A model generated the notes under the pieces. It was given only the letters and a program-made list of their open reading frames with translations. It made no database searches and had not been told where the DNA came from. DNA of 64,000 nt, from NCBI GenBank assembly GCA_035610835.1, contig CM069442.1, positions 61,419,431 to 61,483,430 on the forward strand. The letters run 5' to 3'. This stretch comes from Ophiura sarsii. Its lineage: Eukaryota > Echinodermata > Ophiuroidea > Amphilepidida > Ophiuridae. Shown here piece after piece: positions 11,912 through 23,767 of this stretch; positions within the stretch are counted from its first letter, which is position 1; each line of letters starts with the position of its first letter. The translations under genes and the position numbers were made by a program.

Positions 11912-11980
11912 GTGGCGTGCAAAGGTTGGCCATGTTGTTGGCAATCAGCAATCACGGGTTCGATTCCCGAATATTCCTTG
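11912..11980 (+). tRNA. tRNA-like sequence inside the hAT-like element (CAA anticodon arm)
   Basis: The anticodon stem TTGTT/AGCAA pairs fully around GGCAATC, giving anticodon CAA. The B box reads GGGTTCGATTCCCG. Position 33 is G, and neither the D arm nor the acceptor stem folds cleanly, so it is probably a decayed tRNA-derived sequence. Confidence 0.3.
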
Positions 11981-12915
11981 TTATCATTTTATTTTTCTAT
12001 TTTTTAAACTTGATGGTGGATTAATGTAACACCATTGTTATGTCAATTTTTATAAATTATAAAGGCCGCCCATGCGTTTATAGTTTTCTTTTTATTTATT
12101 TATCTTTCATAAATTTATCTCTTGATTTATTTAACTTTGTTATGTATCTAAACAATCAAAATGCGTAAACAATTATTGCTCGATAAATAAGTGATTTAAC
12201 TTGAGTTAAGTTTGATTAATGATAGCAAAACTTGTTGTAAAACCATTTTACCAGTGTGCCCTACAATTTCTCCTTTGCACACTTTGTATATACATTCAGA
12301 GATGTCACTTTTAGTTTGTTATAGCTAGGCTAATAATATAAAATTGTAAGCAAGTTTGCGACCTCTTTGATTTTAGGCTGGTAACACAATCCCACAGTGC
12401 ATTTCGTTAAAACAGTGTAAATTATTTTTTCAACGATACGTATCATGTGATAACCACGATCGTTTTTGCAAAATATCACAAAATGGCGCGGTACCCCAAC
12501 CCCTCCCCCTAGTCACTGGGGACACGATCATCCTGAAAAATACTGCCCTCACATGATTTGTTTGGGAATTCGTACAAGTACAACACGTTTCTACAAAAAC
12601 CTCAATTTTGATATCTGATTATCTGTTTTGCATATAATTATATAAGCTCTTCAAATATTTTGGCATGGTTCATTTAGATAAGCAACTTGTGTTGAGTTGA
12701 GCATGTTTACATTGTTTACTTCACTGAGGTTTGAAGGCCCTGTGAGGTAACATGCACAGACAGGGCAGCAAAACACATTGATGTTCATCCGTGATTGATA
12801 AATCTAAACCATTTGAATGACTCCCTTCATAAAACATTTGCCCAAAGTAAGATTGAATCCCTTCCAGAGCATGTATTTATTGTGATATCGATTGGGTACT
12901 TGTGTATTTCTACAG

Positions 12916-13017
12916 CTATCCAGACCTGTATGAACCAAGTGGAAGGGATTGAAGATAGTGATATTTGTGATGGAATACAGCATTGCTCAGATTTGAGTGA
13001 TGAACCAGCATCCTGTT
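12916..13017 (+). CDS. Exon: mini-LDLa 3
   Basis: A 34-codon phase 1-1 exon, acceptor TTTCTACAG and donor GTAAGT. T-C-M-N-Q-V-E-G-I-E, then I-C-D-G-I-Q-H-C-S-D-L-S-D-E-P-A-S-C gives the four retained cysteines C2, C4, C5 and C6, with C6 one residue from the exon edge. The next exon supplies Y-C-G-E of the CUB. Confidence 0.85.
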
Positions 13018-13036
13018 GTAAGTATATTCTATTGTC

Positions 13037-13287
13037 GCTGCTCTATCAAAACCTTGTATCTCCATGTAACTCTTCAGCATGTATAAAGTAATACTTCCTA
13101 TGTACAACCTTTGGGCAGGCTGCTCTAAACATGTTCAAGGGCCAAAAACACATCTATCAAATTCTGGTAAGTGCTCTTGCCCCATAACATGTATAAAGCA
13201 ACACTTCCTATGTATAACCATTATGCAGTTTTACTTTATACCTGCTGAAGAGACAGAAAAATGTACAAGGTTTTGACAGAACAATGA
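13037..13287. mobile_element. MITE family copy 2
   Basis: Inverted ends: TATCAAAACCTTGTATCTCC on the left and TACAAGGTTTTGACAGA on the right, with TTCAGCATGTATAAAGTAA versus TTTACTTTATACCTGCTGAA just inside. It is related to 5227-5462 and 39355-39585 and sits 20 bp downstream of the preceding exon donor. Confidence 0.6.
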
Positions 13288-13465
13288 TGATATTTTGTGA
13301 CCCGTCGTGTCAAGAGGAAATGGATAATCAAGGCAAAATGCTCACCTGAGTTTATGTCAATATAAAGAGCGTATTCAAGGCTTTTAAAATGACACCTCAA
13401 AGAAGGAAATCAAACTTTTAAATTACAAGATTTGATTTAAAGATCTCCAATTATTTGAATAAACT

Positions 13466-14961
13466 TGTGATGCGATCTGTGAAAACCCACCACATGGTGG
13501 GATTTTCATATTGTAGATATTTATAAAATAAGAAAGCCGAAACTGTGCTGAGCTGAGTACAGAACTGTTTCGATCATTTTTCTACGATCAATACAAAAAA
13601 AGTTATGAGTGAATGATGGTTGTGATGTCATAAAAAGCTACAAAACAAGAAATCATGAAAACATGTCAAAAAATAAACATAGTTCAATAGAATAACATTA
13701 TAAAGTAAATTTGAAAAGTGACTTAAGGGAAGTGTCAACCCTATTATTTTGATGATCAACTTTTGCTTCTAAGTTTGAGAATATTGAATAAAAGTACATA
13801 AAAGTATACATTTTTAGAAAGGAAATTTGATAAGGAAGCCGATGGTGATATCAATGTGATACCAAATAAACTAAATTTTGAGAAATGAACCAAAAAGCCA
13901 TTTTTTTACCCCAAATTTTTCAGACAGCATAACTATAAAATAAAAAATGGTAATTTGTTCTAATATACGTTTTTGTAAACAAAACAATTTTGTCTAGGAG
14001 GCAATTTTTTCTTTTTCCAAAATAAAGCTTGGTTTTGGAAATATTGCTAAAAACATCGGAAAAGTGTAAAAGTCATGTTTTTTTGCGTACATTTCGCTAG
14101 AAATGGATGCAAATCTCGAGTTTAAAATCCATAATCGAAAAAATAAAAAATTGCCTCCTAGCGCTGAAAGTCCTCTACACAATGGTAGTAAAAGCTGACC
14201 TGATAGTTTGATATATTTTTAGTTACGTTGTCTGAAAATTCGTAAAATTCCTTCAAATTTGAACTTCTAGAAAACATCGATTCAGTAAAAATATTGACAT
14301 TTTCCACCATTTAAAGCTAAATGTTCACGGAACACACGGGCGTGTGACCTAAAAAGCGAGTATACTATTATGAACAATCATAATAAACTATCAAATTCAA
14401 TTTAAATTGTCACAATGTGAAGAAATTGGAAGAAAACTGAAATTTAAATGATCGTAAGATTGGCCTTTGTTTACATTTTAGACATTGTTTTGCGCTCTTT
14501 TGTTTTTCGCGTCTACGTCGCGGATATTAAGCGGCGCATCTAGTATTACGCGCGGGAAGTTTCAGCGCGCGACGCAATGATCGAACAGCTGTCGCAGCAT
14601 TTGAAAAGCGCGGAACTCCGCTTAAATTCCCGCCAAATAACTATGCGCCTTTTCCTGACTCAAAGAACGGGAAATAATAGCTTCCGATTAGTAACTTATG
14701 ATGGTAATGATAGAATACATATAAAAGTATAAAATAATAGAGAAATATGAAATTCAATTTTTGAAACAAGTGCCGGGTTGACACTGCCCTTAAGTTTTTT
14801 TGAAGGTGAAATTTCATGAAAGATGATGAAACAAAATATTGGAAATTAATTTTCTAACATTTTTAAAAAAAAAATTCTTCTTTCTTTTTAAAATTTATTT
14901 TACCCATAATCCCTAGTTCACATTTTGCGACATCTGACAGGTTTTCACAGATCGCATCACA
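13466..14961. mobile_element. Nested inverted-repeat elements, about 1.5 kb
   Basis: The outer TIR is TGTGATGCGATCTGTGAAAACC at 13466-13487, inverted at 14940-14961. Inside it a second element has ends TTAAGGGAAGTGTCAACCC near 13725 and GGGTTGACACTGCCCTTAAG near 14770. The centre (about 14515-14650) is a CpG-rich island of clustered CGCG motifs, very unlike the AT-rich surroundings. No transposase frame is visible. Confidence 0.65.
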
Positions 14962-15488
14962 TTCAACCAAATCTATTGGCCTTTATCTCAAAACTGTTAC
15001 TACTGACAACATGTCCTTTAAGATGCGAATGGTCACATTTAAGGGAGAACATCCTTGTAAACTCTTCCCCAATCATAAGACTGTTACTTTTTGTGATATT
15101 ATAGGTACCAAAGTGTATTCATATACTTGTAAGACATTTTTGTGAATCATATTCATATCAATAAAGTACCCACAAGGTTATGCTCTGTATGCCTTCCATC
15201 ACAACTAAATAGTGGAATTTTAGGAATATGAGTTTAAGTTTAGTAATGGTCCAATATCATCATCAATGATTGTCCATGGAAAAAACTGGAAAGAATATTA
15301 GCATCATTAATGGCCCAGACTTAACATAATCATGAGGTTAGGAGTTCTATTATTTTGATCATATGATGTGTGTCATTCCAGACTTGTCTGATAGGGATTC
15401 CATGATGTCTACAGATTGTTTTTAAATTGTGTTTCCTTCTAAACAACTTATATTTTGTTTATATTTTATTGTTTCTCTATCCATTCAG
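14962..15488. other. Intron, nothing recognised
   Basis: No exon or repeat boundary was found before the CUB acceptor. Confidence 0.4.
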
Positions 15489-15830
15489 ACTGCGGTGAAA
15501 CTACTATTGAATTTCCTGAAGATATCATCCAAATGTCTGTCACTTTACCACTGGGTAACCCGACTTCCCATCCACCACCCTTTGAAGCACCAGTATGTCA
15601 ATGGCAAATACTGGCTCCGGAAGGATATCGTATTTATACTCAGTTCACGGACTTTACTAGCCCACCATTATTGGTTTATTTTGGATACCCAGAATCACTT
15701 GAACATGTGACAGCCGTAGGACCACCATCACAGCTTGATATTGTATCACCAAGTAATGTGCTTATTGTCTCATTGGATATTCCTTTGCCAATTAATTTTA
15801 CGCTGGAATTTACGTTAACTGATGAAACAG
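15489..15830 (+). CDS. Exon: CUB domain 4 (divergent)
   Basis: A 114-codon phase 1-1 exon, acceptor CCATTCAG and donor GTATGA. Y-C-G-E-T-T-I-E-F starts it and P-V-C-Q-W-Q-I-L-A-P closes the disulfide. A proline-rich stretch (S-H-P-P-P-F-E-A-P) replaces the typical S-x-N-Y-P segment, and the last strands lack the usual aromatic-glycine motif. It is among the less conserved CUBs but retains the L-D-I-V-S-P-S-N-V-L-I-V core. Confidence 0.82.
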
Positions 15831-17298
15831 GTATGAAATATTTCTCGTAATGATTAATAATTGTTTTAGAAACCTATACTTTACTTAGTTATGCATCATT
15901 TGTTAATAGAACCCACTTCTCAATCTATTCTTCTAAATGATATATTAGACTTTAGTCTGATGAATCATTGAACGAACATGATTCCCCTAGCATCTACAAG
16001 ATACACGATTGATGTAGTGCGCGCTAGCATGTACTTGTGCATATTTTTGAATTCAAGTGCTATGACACAGTTGTATATGCATCTATTTGAAACATGATTA
16101 ATGTAGCGCGAGCACATGTAGGCTACTTGTGCATATTTTCGAGCTCAAGTGCTATGACTCAGTTATGGAGTCTGTGTGTACGCATTATGCAGCAGACACT
16201 GCTTGCGCTTGTGTACGCATTACGCTATTCCACAATGGACCTACGGCACATAATCTCCTGGCCACAGTTCAACATATGTGGGCGCACTTCGATCAGGCTG
16301 CGCACGCATGCTTGAACTCACAAAATACTGCCAACCAACAACACCAAAGCACCTGATTGGTCAAATTGAAACTGAAGCCATTTTAACGATCGTCACGCTG
16401 CGTCGTATCCACCAACACAGTGCTCCCGCTGCGCCATAACCACCGACGCAGTGGGGCGTGATGGTGCGTGGAAAAGCTCATGAGTTTTTGAGTTCTCACG
16501 TTTGAGCACCAACCAATCAGAGCTTTGAGGTCGAGATGACGTAGTGCGCACAACGGATAACCACGGCACCATTTTGGGGTGAGGTTGAGCAGGCGTACTT
16601 TACGCGAGCTCAACCTCATGTGACGTGGGCCCATTGTTTATTTAATTGGTTTATTAGACTATAACAAATTATGTGGCATGTCATTATCTGCATTAAAATT
16701 GCACATGTCCACCTTTGTATACAGCTCAAATCAGATTGAGCCATTTTAGCGCAATCCTTTGGTATATCCTCAGGTAAAAAAATTCATTAACCTTAACCTG
16801 GCAATACACCACAAAATACCATGCCAGCACTGTGTGCTTTGAGCCTGGTACTGGTACTCTGGAATCATCTTATTGCATCACAGAAGGGGTTAAGAAAAGT
16901 GTGAGTTTCTTTGTTGCATCTTTCCTGCCATAGTGTTAGTCACTTAACTGCCACAGTGTTGGGGTGAAAGGCTTGACAAATTATTATCACAGCGTAAAAA
17001 GATAGGAAGGAGTGAATAAGAGTAACATTACAAAAATCAAGATAGCTGGTGTCAGTTCCATGACCCTAACCCATTCGGCGATGAGGCAAACAGGGGGAAA
17101 CACAGGACAGATAATGACACAAAATATGGTGTGTGCCTTCTCCTGGAATTGAACATGGGCCAGAGTTCAGGGGGTCAGCCAGCTGGGTCTACCAGCGCAG
17201 TGCTTCTCTTGGATATTGTTAGATTAGGCATGGTTAGGGTTAAAGTGGGCCAATACCAAATTGGGAAAATCTTTAAAAGTGTGTCACATACTTTCAAG
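15831..17298. other. Intron with a local direct duplication
   Basis: Segments at about 16015-16072 and 16100-16160 are direct repeats (both with ACTTGTGCATATTTT followed by TCAAGTGCTATGAC). The stretch 16010-16620 is richer in CpG than its surroundings. No coding support was found for the open frames here. Confidence 0.45.
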
Positions 17299-18353
17299 GG
17301 CGTATCCAGGACTGTTTTGATGCGGGGGCCAAATGTTATATCCTTGTGAGCTGGGGTGAGCGAACTGAGTGGAGCTACCGGGGGGTGGGGTCCATGGGCC
17401 CGTCATAGGGCCTCTGGTGGGGTCCAGGGGCGAAGCCCCTTGAAGCTCATGGGTTTTGGCATTTTAAAAGGCAAATATTCAGCATTCTGAAGCAGTTATT
17501 TTGGCATTTACTCACATGCCTACTAACTACAAAACACTTATTCCTGCATATAGGTATTACTATTAGGTAACAGGAGTAAAATCCAATCACAAAATGTGCA
17601 AATTTAAAATTCAAACTAAAATGGTCCACAAAATATTCCTGAAGACATTGTGTGAAACTTAAATACTAAAACGTTGAAAGTAATACGCGCGAAGCGTGCA
17701 CAAATTCTGATTCTTAAGACTAAAAAGGTACAGTATGACGTTTTAAACGTCCTTCACATAATATTTAGAATATTTGGTGTGGTTCGAGACCCATTATAAT
17801 GTTGAAACCGGTAGAAAAAATGATTTTGGAAAACTTTCCTGAAGCCATCTTGTTCCGCTTGAAAATGAAACATCAAAATTAATACGCGCGAAGGGTGCAA
17901 AAATTGGTATTTTTAACACCCTTAAGGTCCAGTATGAAGTTTTTAACGTCCCCCACATACTATATATTTCTGGTGGATTGAGACCAACTAAAATGGTCCA
18001 GAAAAAACGTTCCTGAAGCCAATTTGTTAAGCTTGAATAATGAAACATTGAAACAAATATGTGCAAAGCGCGCACAAATTGGCATTTTTAACACTAAAAA
18101 GGTCCAGTATAACGTTTTAACGTCCCCACATTAACATTATGGGGACGTGACGCCGTAATCCCCACCATTTGCCCCGCCTATGCCCCTACCCTTCCTCCTC
18201 CTCCCCTACCTCCTTCTCTTCCTCCTTCTCCTCTTCCTCCTTCTTCTCCTCTTCCTCCTCATTTTCCTCTTCCTCCTTCTTCTCCTCTTCCTCCTTTTTT
18301 ATTTCTCTTTTGTCAATGGGGCTATGGCCTGCTGGGCCTCCCCTGGATACGCC
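17299..18353. mobile_element. Inverted-end repeat element, about 1.05 kb, with internal tandem units
   Basis: The left end GGCGTATCCAGG (17299-17310) is the inverse of CCTGGATACGCC (18342-18353). Inside are three diverged units, roughly 180-200 bp apart, each with AATACGCGCGAAGxGTGCA-like sequence (about 17682, 17881 and 18056), and a TCCTCC-type microsatellite at 18190-18300. The motif GGGGTCCAGGGGCGAAGCCCC is a small hairpin at about 17419. No protein is encoded. Confidence 0.6.
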
Positions 18354-19221
18354 ACTGCATACTTTTGGTACCAACAAACATCCAACTTACACCATTTAAA
18401 ATGCTTCCAAATTTGTAAGCAACCTCTTTCCTTCATGGATAGAAATGTGTATTTCATTGTATGTTATTTTTTACTCAGTCTGTAGATGTATACAAATCTA
18501 AACACAATATGGGTATATAATGACAATCATATATGTATGAAAAAAGTAATGACAATTATATATGTATGAGAAAGAAATCCACCAACTTTATAAGATTTTA
18601 CTTTACTTTAATGATGTTTTACAATATAATCAGTATTTTCCTTTTGATGTATATGCAAAAAAAAGATACCTTAACCCTAACTCCCACGGCTATGTTTTTG
18701 CGTGTATCGGGGGAGGGGGAAAAATACAATTTTTTTAACCCGAAAAATCACCAAGCATCCCCCGAAATTCTATCCCAGGACCATTCGCACCCCAGTCTGT
18801 GCCCCTATCAACTAAGCTAACTCCCCAGCGCATATGCGGGCACAAACTTCGTGCCCACATATGCCTGTGGTATGTGACGTAATCGAGCCAATGCAGCAGC
18901 ACGCGCGTGGAGATAGTTTTATTTTGGATGATTTGTATGGTCTAGTGGCTCCTTTTATATCCATACAGTGTGGCGGTTATATCATAATTTTTTTAAACTT
19001 GACAGTGACAAAAAGCAGAAAACAGATGACCTAAGACTGATAAAGCAATACTTTTATGTACACTGTTAGTTGAAATTCAACACAGGTCACAAACCTTGCT
19101 GTGTGTGATACTTATTTCCTGGTCACAATCACATGCCTAATATAAACAGATTATTCCTAAATATGTCAAGGTGTTTGTTTTAGGTCATGCCGCATTTACC
19201 GAGTATATATTCTCATTTCAG
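18354..19221. other. Intron, nothing recognised
   Basis: A short direct repeat (ATATGTATGAxAAA) occurs near 18530-18572. Nothing else is clear. Confidence 0.4.
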
Positions 19222-19329
19222 ATTTGTTTACACTATGTGCTAATGGTATGGAGGTATTACCAGACGAGAGCTTACTTTGTGATGGAACCATCAACTGCAG
19301 TGATCAAAGTGATGAATCAACTGACTGCT
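19222..19329 (+). CDS. Exon: mini-LDLa 4 (start of duplicated block, copy 1)
   Basis: A 36-codon phase 1-1 exon, acceptor CTCATTTCAG and donor GTAAGT. L-C-A-N-G-M-E-V-L-P-D-E-S, then L-L-C-D-G-T-I-N-C-S-D-Q-S-D-E-S-T-D-C. Its partner is the exon at 43240, which shares the C-A-N-G-M-E-V-L-P-D-E-S core. This is the first exon with a clear partner 24 kb downstream and so marks the left edge of the intragenic duplication. Confidence 0.86.
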
Positions 19330-19787
19330 GTAAGTTTTCATTAGTTATATGTTTGCTTAGGTGATTAAAAACACTCTGCTGTATGGGCAAACGGACCTCT
19401 CAGCTATATGGTCAGATGGTCTGGCGTTTCTTCCCCCACCCCCCCCCCCCCAAAAAAAAGAAAAATGTCAGTCAGGTGAATAAGTGATTTTTCAACATTT
19501 GCCAAATGTTAAAAAAATGTTTAAAAAAACTCAACAAAATTCACAATTTTGCAAACATTTTCCCAAAATGTTCAAAGAAAATGTCTAACAAAAACATAAT
19601 TTGAGAAAAAAATTAAAAATTAAAAAGGGTTGGTTTGGGTCCGTACAACAGGATTGTTTTATTCGTTGCCTTATCATCAGCAACATCTAATATCTTTCAG
19701 TCCACCTGACTTGTTGTAAGTGGGTATTCCAACTAATAGACCCTGGGGGAGAGGGCACTCATGTATAAAAGTTGTAATCATCTATGT

Positions 19788-20238
19788 GAATCCACTCTCA
19801 AAAACTACCCTTAAAGAAGGTGTCCGGCAAGCAAAACATTGTGCAATATATGTAAGAAAAATAATTATCGCGTCCAAATCACGTAGTAATATAGAACAAA
19901 ACATCATACTTATCTTAAAAACCGAATAAACACTGCCATATCTTGACATGCAATTTTTAAAATTCGCGGCAATCGAAAGTCCCGGCATCAATGAAGTCAT
20001 AGTTACACAATGCACTTGCGTAAATTTGAGCACCAATTACCATGACGTCATTGATCCCGGGATTCTCGATCACCGCGAATTTTAAAAATGGCATGTTGAG
20101 AGATGGCAGTTTTTATTCGGTTTTTAAGATAAGTATGATGTTTTGTTCAATATAATTACGCGATTTGGGCTCGATAGTTATTTTACTAACATATAATGCA
20201 CAATGTTGTGCTTGCTGGACACTTTCTTTAATGCGGAT
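19788..20238. mobile_element. Long imperfect palindrome (foldback element)
   Basis: Left arm motifs (TTAAAGAAGGTGTCCGGCAAGC, CATCATACTTATCTTAAAAACCG, GCAATTTTTAAAATTCGCGG) recur in reverse complement in the right arm (CGCGAATTTTAAAAATGGC, CGGTTTTTAAGATAAGTATGATG, GCTTGCTGGACACTTTCTTTAA). The centre is near 20010. It is non-coding; open frames read through the arms only. Confidence 0.65.
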
Positions 20239-20907
20239 TCTCAAAGAAGGAGAAAGTGACCCTTATCAAGGATTTTAGCTTGACAAATCATACTCATAGC
20301 CCCGGTGGATTCAGTCAAAAAAGGGGGACTTTTTATAGAAAGTGTCCTCGTTCTTGCACAAAAATGGGGACTATTTAGAAAGTGCTCCTTGAATTGGTAA
20401 AATCAGGTGTTTTTTTCAGGCAAAATGTCCTCTTTTTTTGCACAAAAAAAGGGGGGTCAAAAAAGCAAAATTGTCCTTGGAACGCCATCAAATACGGGGT
20501 ATTTAAACCTCATGTGTTACCCCTCTGAATACAAAGAGAAAACACCAGGCTTGTAGCAAAGGATATAGGTCCTCAAGATGGAGTTTAAGTATTTGTGTGA
20601 TTCAATTTTGCTAGTAAATTTATCTTATAGGCGTGACCATTTTGGGCTATTTTATGATGACACATGACCATCAGTTCAAGCAACCCTTAGCATGGATTCT
20701 AAAAGTAGTATAAAAGTTAAGATTAATCTTAAAAGAACTTGGAAGAGTTCTTCGGCACTCTTCTTAGCCTGGTTAGAAGATTATTTATGAATTCTTCCTA
20801 CTAGAATGAGCTTTATAAAGAAGAACCAAATTCTTAAGTTTGACATAGGGTCTATATCATTAAAAACAATTCACAAATTCTTAAACAATCTTCTTAAGAA
20901 GAGTTGA

Positions 20908-21325
20908 ACACTTAAAGGGATACAAAGTATTGTTGAAGATTTTTTCTTTAAATTAATTTACTTCAGAATTCAAGATGAACATTAAAAATTACCATTATTG
21001 TTGTTTCTACTCACAAAAACAACAAAACTTGATTAAAACAATACCATCGCTATTTATTGAACCTTTTCTTAAAAACGCCTTCTATGTAAATATGGTTCAC
21101 GTTAATTATCACGCGTGCTGCAAGGGGACACTGTCTGACATAAAATGCTGATCGCGGCTAGATCAGCATTTTTGAATCGACGTTTTGTTGTACAAAGAGG
21201 GCTGATTTTTTTAATCCTTATAGGTGTAAGTTCATACATGTAATACAATTGTAAAAAGATACCAATCCTAGTTTTTATCATAATTGAGGGTGCAGCCTCC
21301 AACACATCTCTTAGTGTCCCTTTAA
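20908..21325. repeat. Possible small inverted-end element
   Basis: CACTTAAAGGGATAC on the left is inverse to GTGTCCCTTTAAG on the right. The tail at 21398-21455 (AGAGAGAAAAxATATGTGTG, ATAATATTGCTTTAAC) recurs at 29488-29540, showing a shared dispersed repeat. Confidence 0.4.
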
Positions 21326-21934
21326 GAAGGATAATTCTACTTAAGATGAATCTTATCTTTTATGCAATAGGAAAGTCTTTTCTTCACTGTAAGAGAGAAA
21401 AAATATGTGTGAAAAATAGAAAAAGATTGCATAATATTGCTTTAACATTTTGTTTGTACTTTATCAGCAGCCATCTCAGGATGATATTCAGGTTCTCAGA
21501 GTATATTTTAAAGTAGAAATTGACATAAGCCATTGAATACATATAATAATGCTTTCTTGGTTTTGACAGAAGGGTGATTTGTTTTAAATTCAGGCTTGAT
21601 GGATTTTCTGGCTTAGGAATTGGGTATCATAATTCCAATTTTTGAATTATATGGGATCCTCTCCTATGTTTGCCCTCTCGTTAAAGAGATATGCTAGTAT
21701 GTCATTAATGTCATCAATGTCATATGGAAGTCTTATATGGGCATTATACTCATTCTTATCGTAGATACAATTTTATGATAAAAAAAAGGGGGGGGGGGGG
21801 GGAGTGGGCTGTGTATGCTGAGACATAAATCAAGAATCTGATCAAAGATACATTCAAATTGCAGTCAGTCAGTCAATAAAATCATCCACAGTGTGGGAGC
21901 AAAATATCCTTATTTTACTATTTTTTCATTGCAG

Positions 21935-22306
21935 ACTACTCTGAATGCTCAGCAAATGATGCGATCACATTGGAGCAAAATGAAACTCTACTTGTCGCTT
22001 CTCCAGGCTATCCCGTTAGCTACACAGACAACATGATCTGTAGATGGATTGTTACACCACCGATAGGAAGTAGAGTTTCTATACGATTTATAGAATTTCT
22101 TACTGTAAGAGGTTATGATTTCTTATATATTGGAACTGAGATCGAAGAAGGTCAGCTAGCATATACAGGATATTTTTTTCACAATGAAAACCCTACTCTA
22201 GATGTTGTGTCAGCAGTTAATGAAGCACTTGTCCTAACGTTTGTCACGGATGGATCTATCACAGATAGAGGTTTTCTACTTCATATTAGTGATGTGACAA
22301 ATCAAA
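21935..22306 (+). CDS. Exon: CUB domain 5 (duplicated block, copy 1)
   Basis: A 124-codon phase 1-1 exon, acceptor CATTGCAG and donor GTAAGT. S-E-C-S-A-N-D-A-I-T-L-E-Q-N, then I-C-R-W-I-V-T-P-P; the core is R-G-Y-D-F-L-Y-I-G and the end D-R-G-F-L-L-H-I. Its partner at 45603 keeps this layout, but my hand count gives about 46 differences in 125 positions, far more than neighbouring paralogous exons. Confidence 0.88.
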
Positions 22307-22815
22307 GTAAGTTCATTGTGATATTACAACAAACAAACTCCATAGAAAATGGGTAGAGCTCCACAGAAATGAAAAATTTACCTGCTCTTACCGGAGCAAC
22401 GTTATGTGGGTAAATGTTTGTACAAGCAGTGTGGGCTTTTCCGACGTTAAGTGGGTACCCCTGAACGTTTTGCTATTTTGATAGGTACAAACTGGCCCTC
22501 TGAGTGTTTTAGACCTCACATTGAAAAACACTAATACTAATGGTGGTTTTAACCCACTCAATGTATCAATTTCAGACCAATTTTAAGCCAATTATAAGTA
22601 GTAATTTAACTTTAAAAGTCAACATTTGGATTGTTTGGGGATTTTCGATTGGGGGACAAATTGGGATGGGCTTGAGCTGACTGGGGGGGGGGGGGGGGCA
22701 AATTCGCTTTACAATCATTTGTTGATCACCCACATGATATCCATAGTGGTCATGTCATTTTAAAAAAGCCTTGTAGTCTGTTGTCATAGACCACTGTTGA
22801 TTGGATTTCCATAGA

Positions 22816-22888
22816 GCTGTCATGGCTGAGCGGTTAAGGCATTGGCATATTACTCCCAGAGATCCCTGGTTCGAATCCAGGTGACAGT
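22816..22888 (+). tRNA. tRNA-like Pol III unit (Leu/Ser-like boxes), pseudogene or SINE head
   Basis: 73 nt. The acceptor GCTGTCA pairs with TGACAGT. The A box TGGCTGAGCGGTTAAGG fits the consensus. The T arm CCTGG-TTCGAAT-CCAGG is a perfect stem, and a run of T follows at 22890-22894. The anticodon arm (around CATATTACTCC) does not form a clean five-pair stem, so a working tRNA is doubtful. It lies in an intron on the same strand as the host gene. Confidence 0.5.
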
Positions 22889-23149
22889 GTTTTTCTCCAT
22901 GATTTTCTAGGGTTTTCTTTTAAGAGTGCTCGACTTATGTTTAAGGAGCGATGTTATAGACATGAAAATGGAGACTATGTCATTCTCTGCAGACTGGATA
23001 TTTTTAATATGATGTAATGTAATTAATGAACAGATCAGGGTCGTAGATAGATGATCTTTTTTGGTTAATTTGATTTTTACGCAGTAGATCATACCTAAAA
23101 AGATTGATATCCCATATTAAATATTCTTTATACATTTTATTTTGATTAG

Positions 23150-23248
23150 ATTTCTTGTTTTGCAAGAATGGCCTGGAGGTGTTAGATCCACACCAGGCGT
23201 GTGATGGCTACCCACACTGTAGAGATGAGAGCGATGAACTAATATGTG
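23150..23248 (+). CDS. Exon: mini-LDLa 5 (duplicated block, copy 1)
   Basis: A 33-codon phase 1-1 exon, acceptor TTGATTAG and donor GTAAGA. F-C-K-N-G-L-E-V-L-D, then A-C-D-G-Y-P-H-C-R-D-E-S-D-E-L-I-C. Only two residues differ from the paralogue at 49195 (K/N and I/F). Four cysteines. Confidence 0.88.
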
Positions 23249-23767
23249 GTAAGACTATACCTGCTTACCCTAATACTTTTTTATACTTGCATTAATCATA
23301 TGTGTCCTGTTGCACACATTTCTTTCTTTTTTCTAGCCTTATATTTCCAAGAAATTCATAACTTTTATAAGACAAAATACTTTCTTCTTTAGGCATTTCA
23401 AGAGGAATTCAAACTATTTTAAGGTGTGTTTTTTAGGGTATATTTTTTATTTCTAAAATTGTTTCTTGGTTGATTCTAGAAATGAGAATAAAATGAATTT
23501 ATAAAATGCAGTTTGTGTTTAGGTTTAAGGACCCGTAACAGAAAACATTAACCATTGGATTTTGGGCCGTGGACCTGGATAACATTTTAAAGTTTGTTCC
23601 TGGCACCACCATTTTCCAAGCAATTTGATATAGGGCTTATTTATCAACCATTTGTTTTAACAATTGGATATGTTCCAGTTAGGACTGGTTTTGTTTATTG
23701 AATGAAACAGGAGATTTAATAATCTTAGTTATCACATTAAATTGAAGGTGAACAGAAATATTTCTTC

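Larger units (their letters stand above)
11157..12511. mobile_element. hAT-like non-autonomous DNA transposon with TIRs and target duplication
   Basis: It begins TAGGGGG with TGGGGTACCGCGCCATTTTGT nearby, and ends with the inverse, ACAAAATGGCGCGGTACCCC followed by CCCCCTA. Both sides are flanked by GTCACTGGG (11148-11156 and 12512-12520), an 8-9 bp target duplication as expected for hAT. No transposase frame is visible in the 1,355 bases. Two tRNA-like sequences lie inside. Confidence 0.75.

Noticed and set aside
18169..18485. Ser/Leu-rich open frames
   Set aside because: They are translation of a TCC/TTC microsatellite inside a repeat element.
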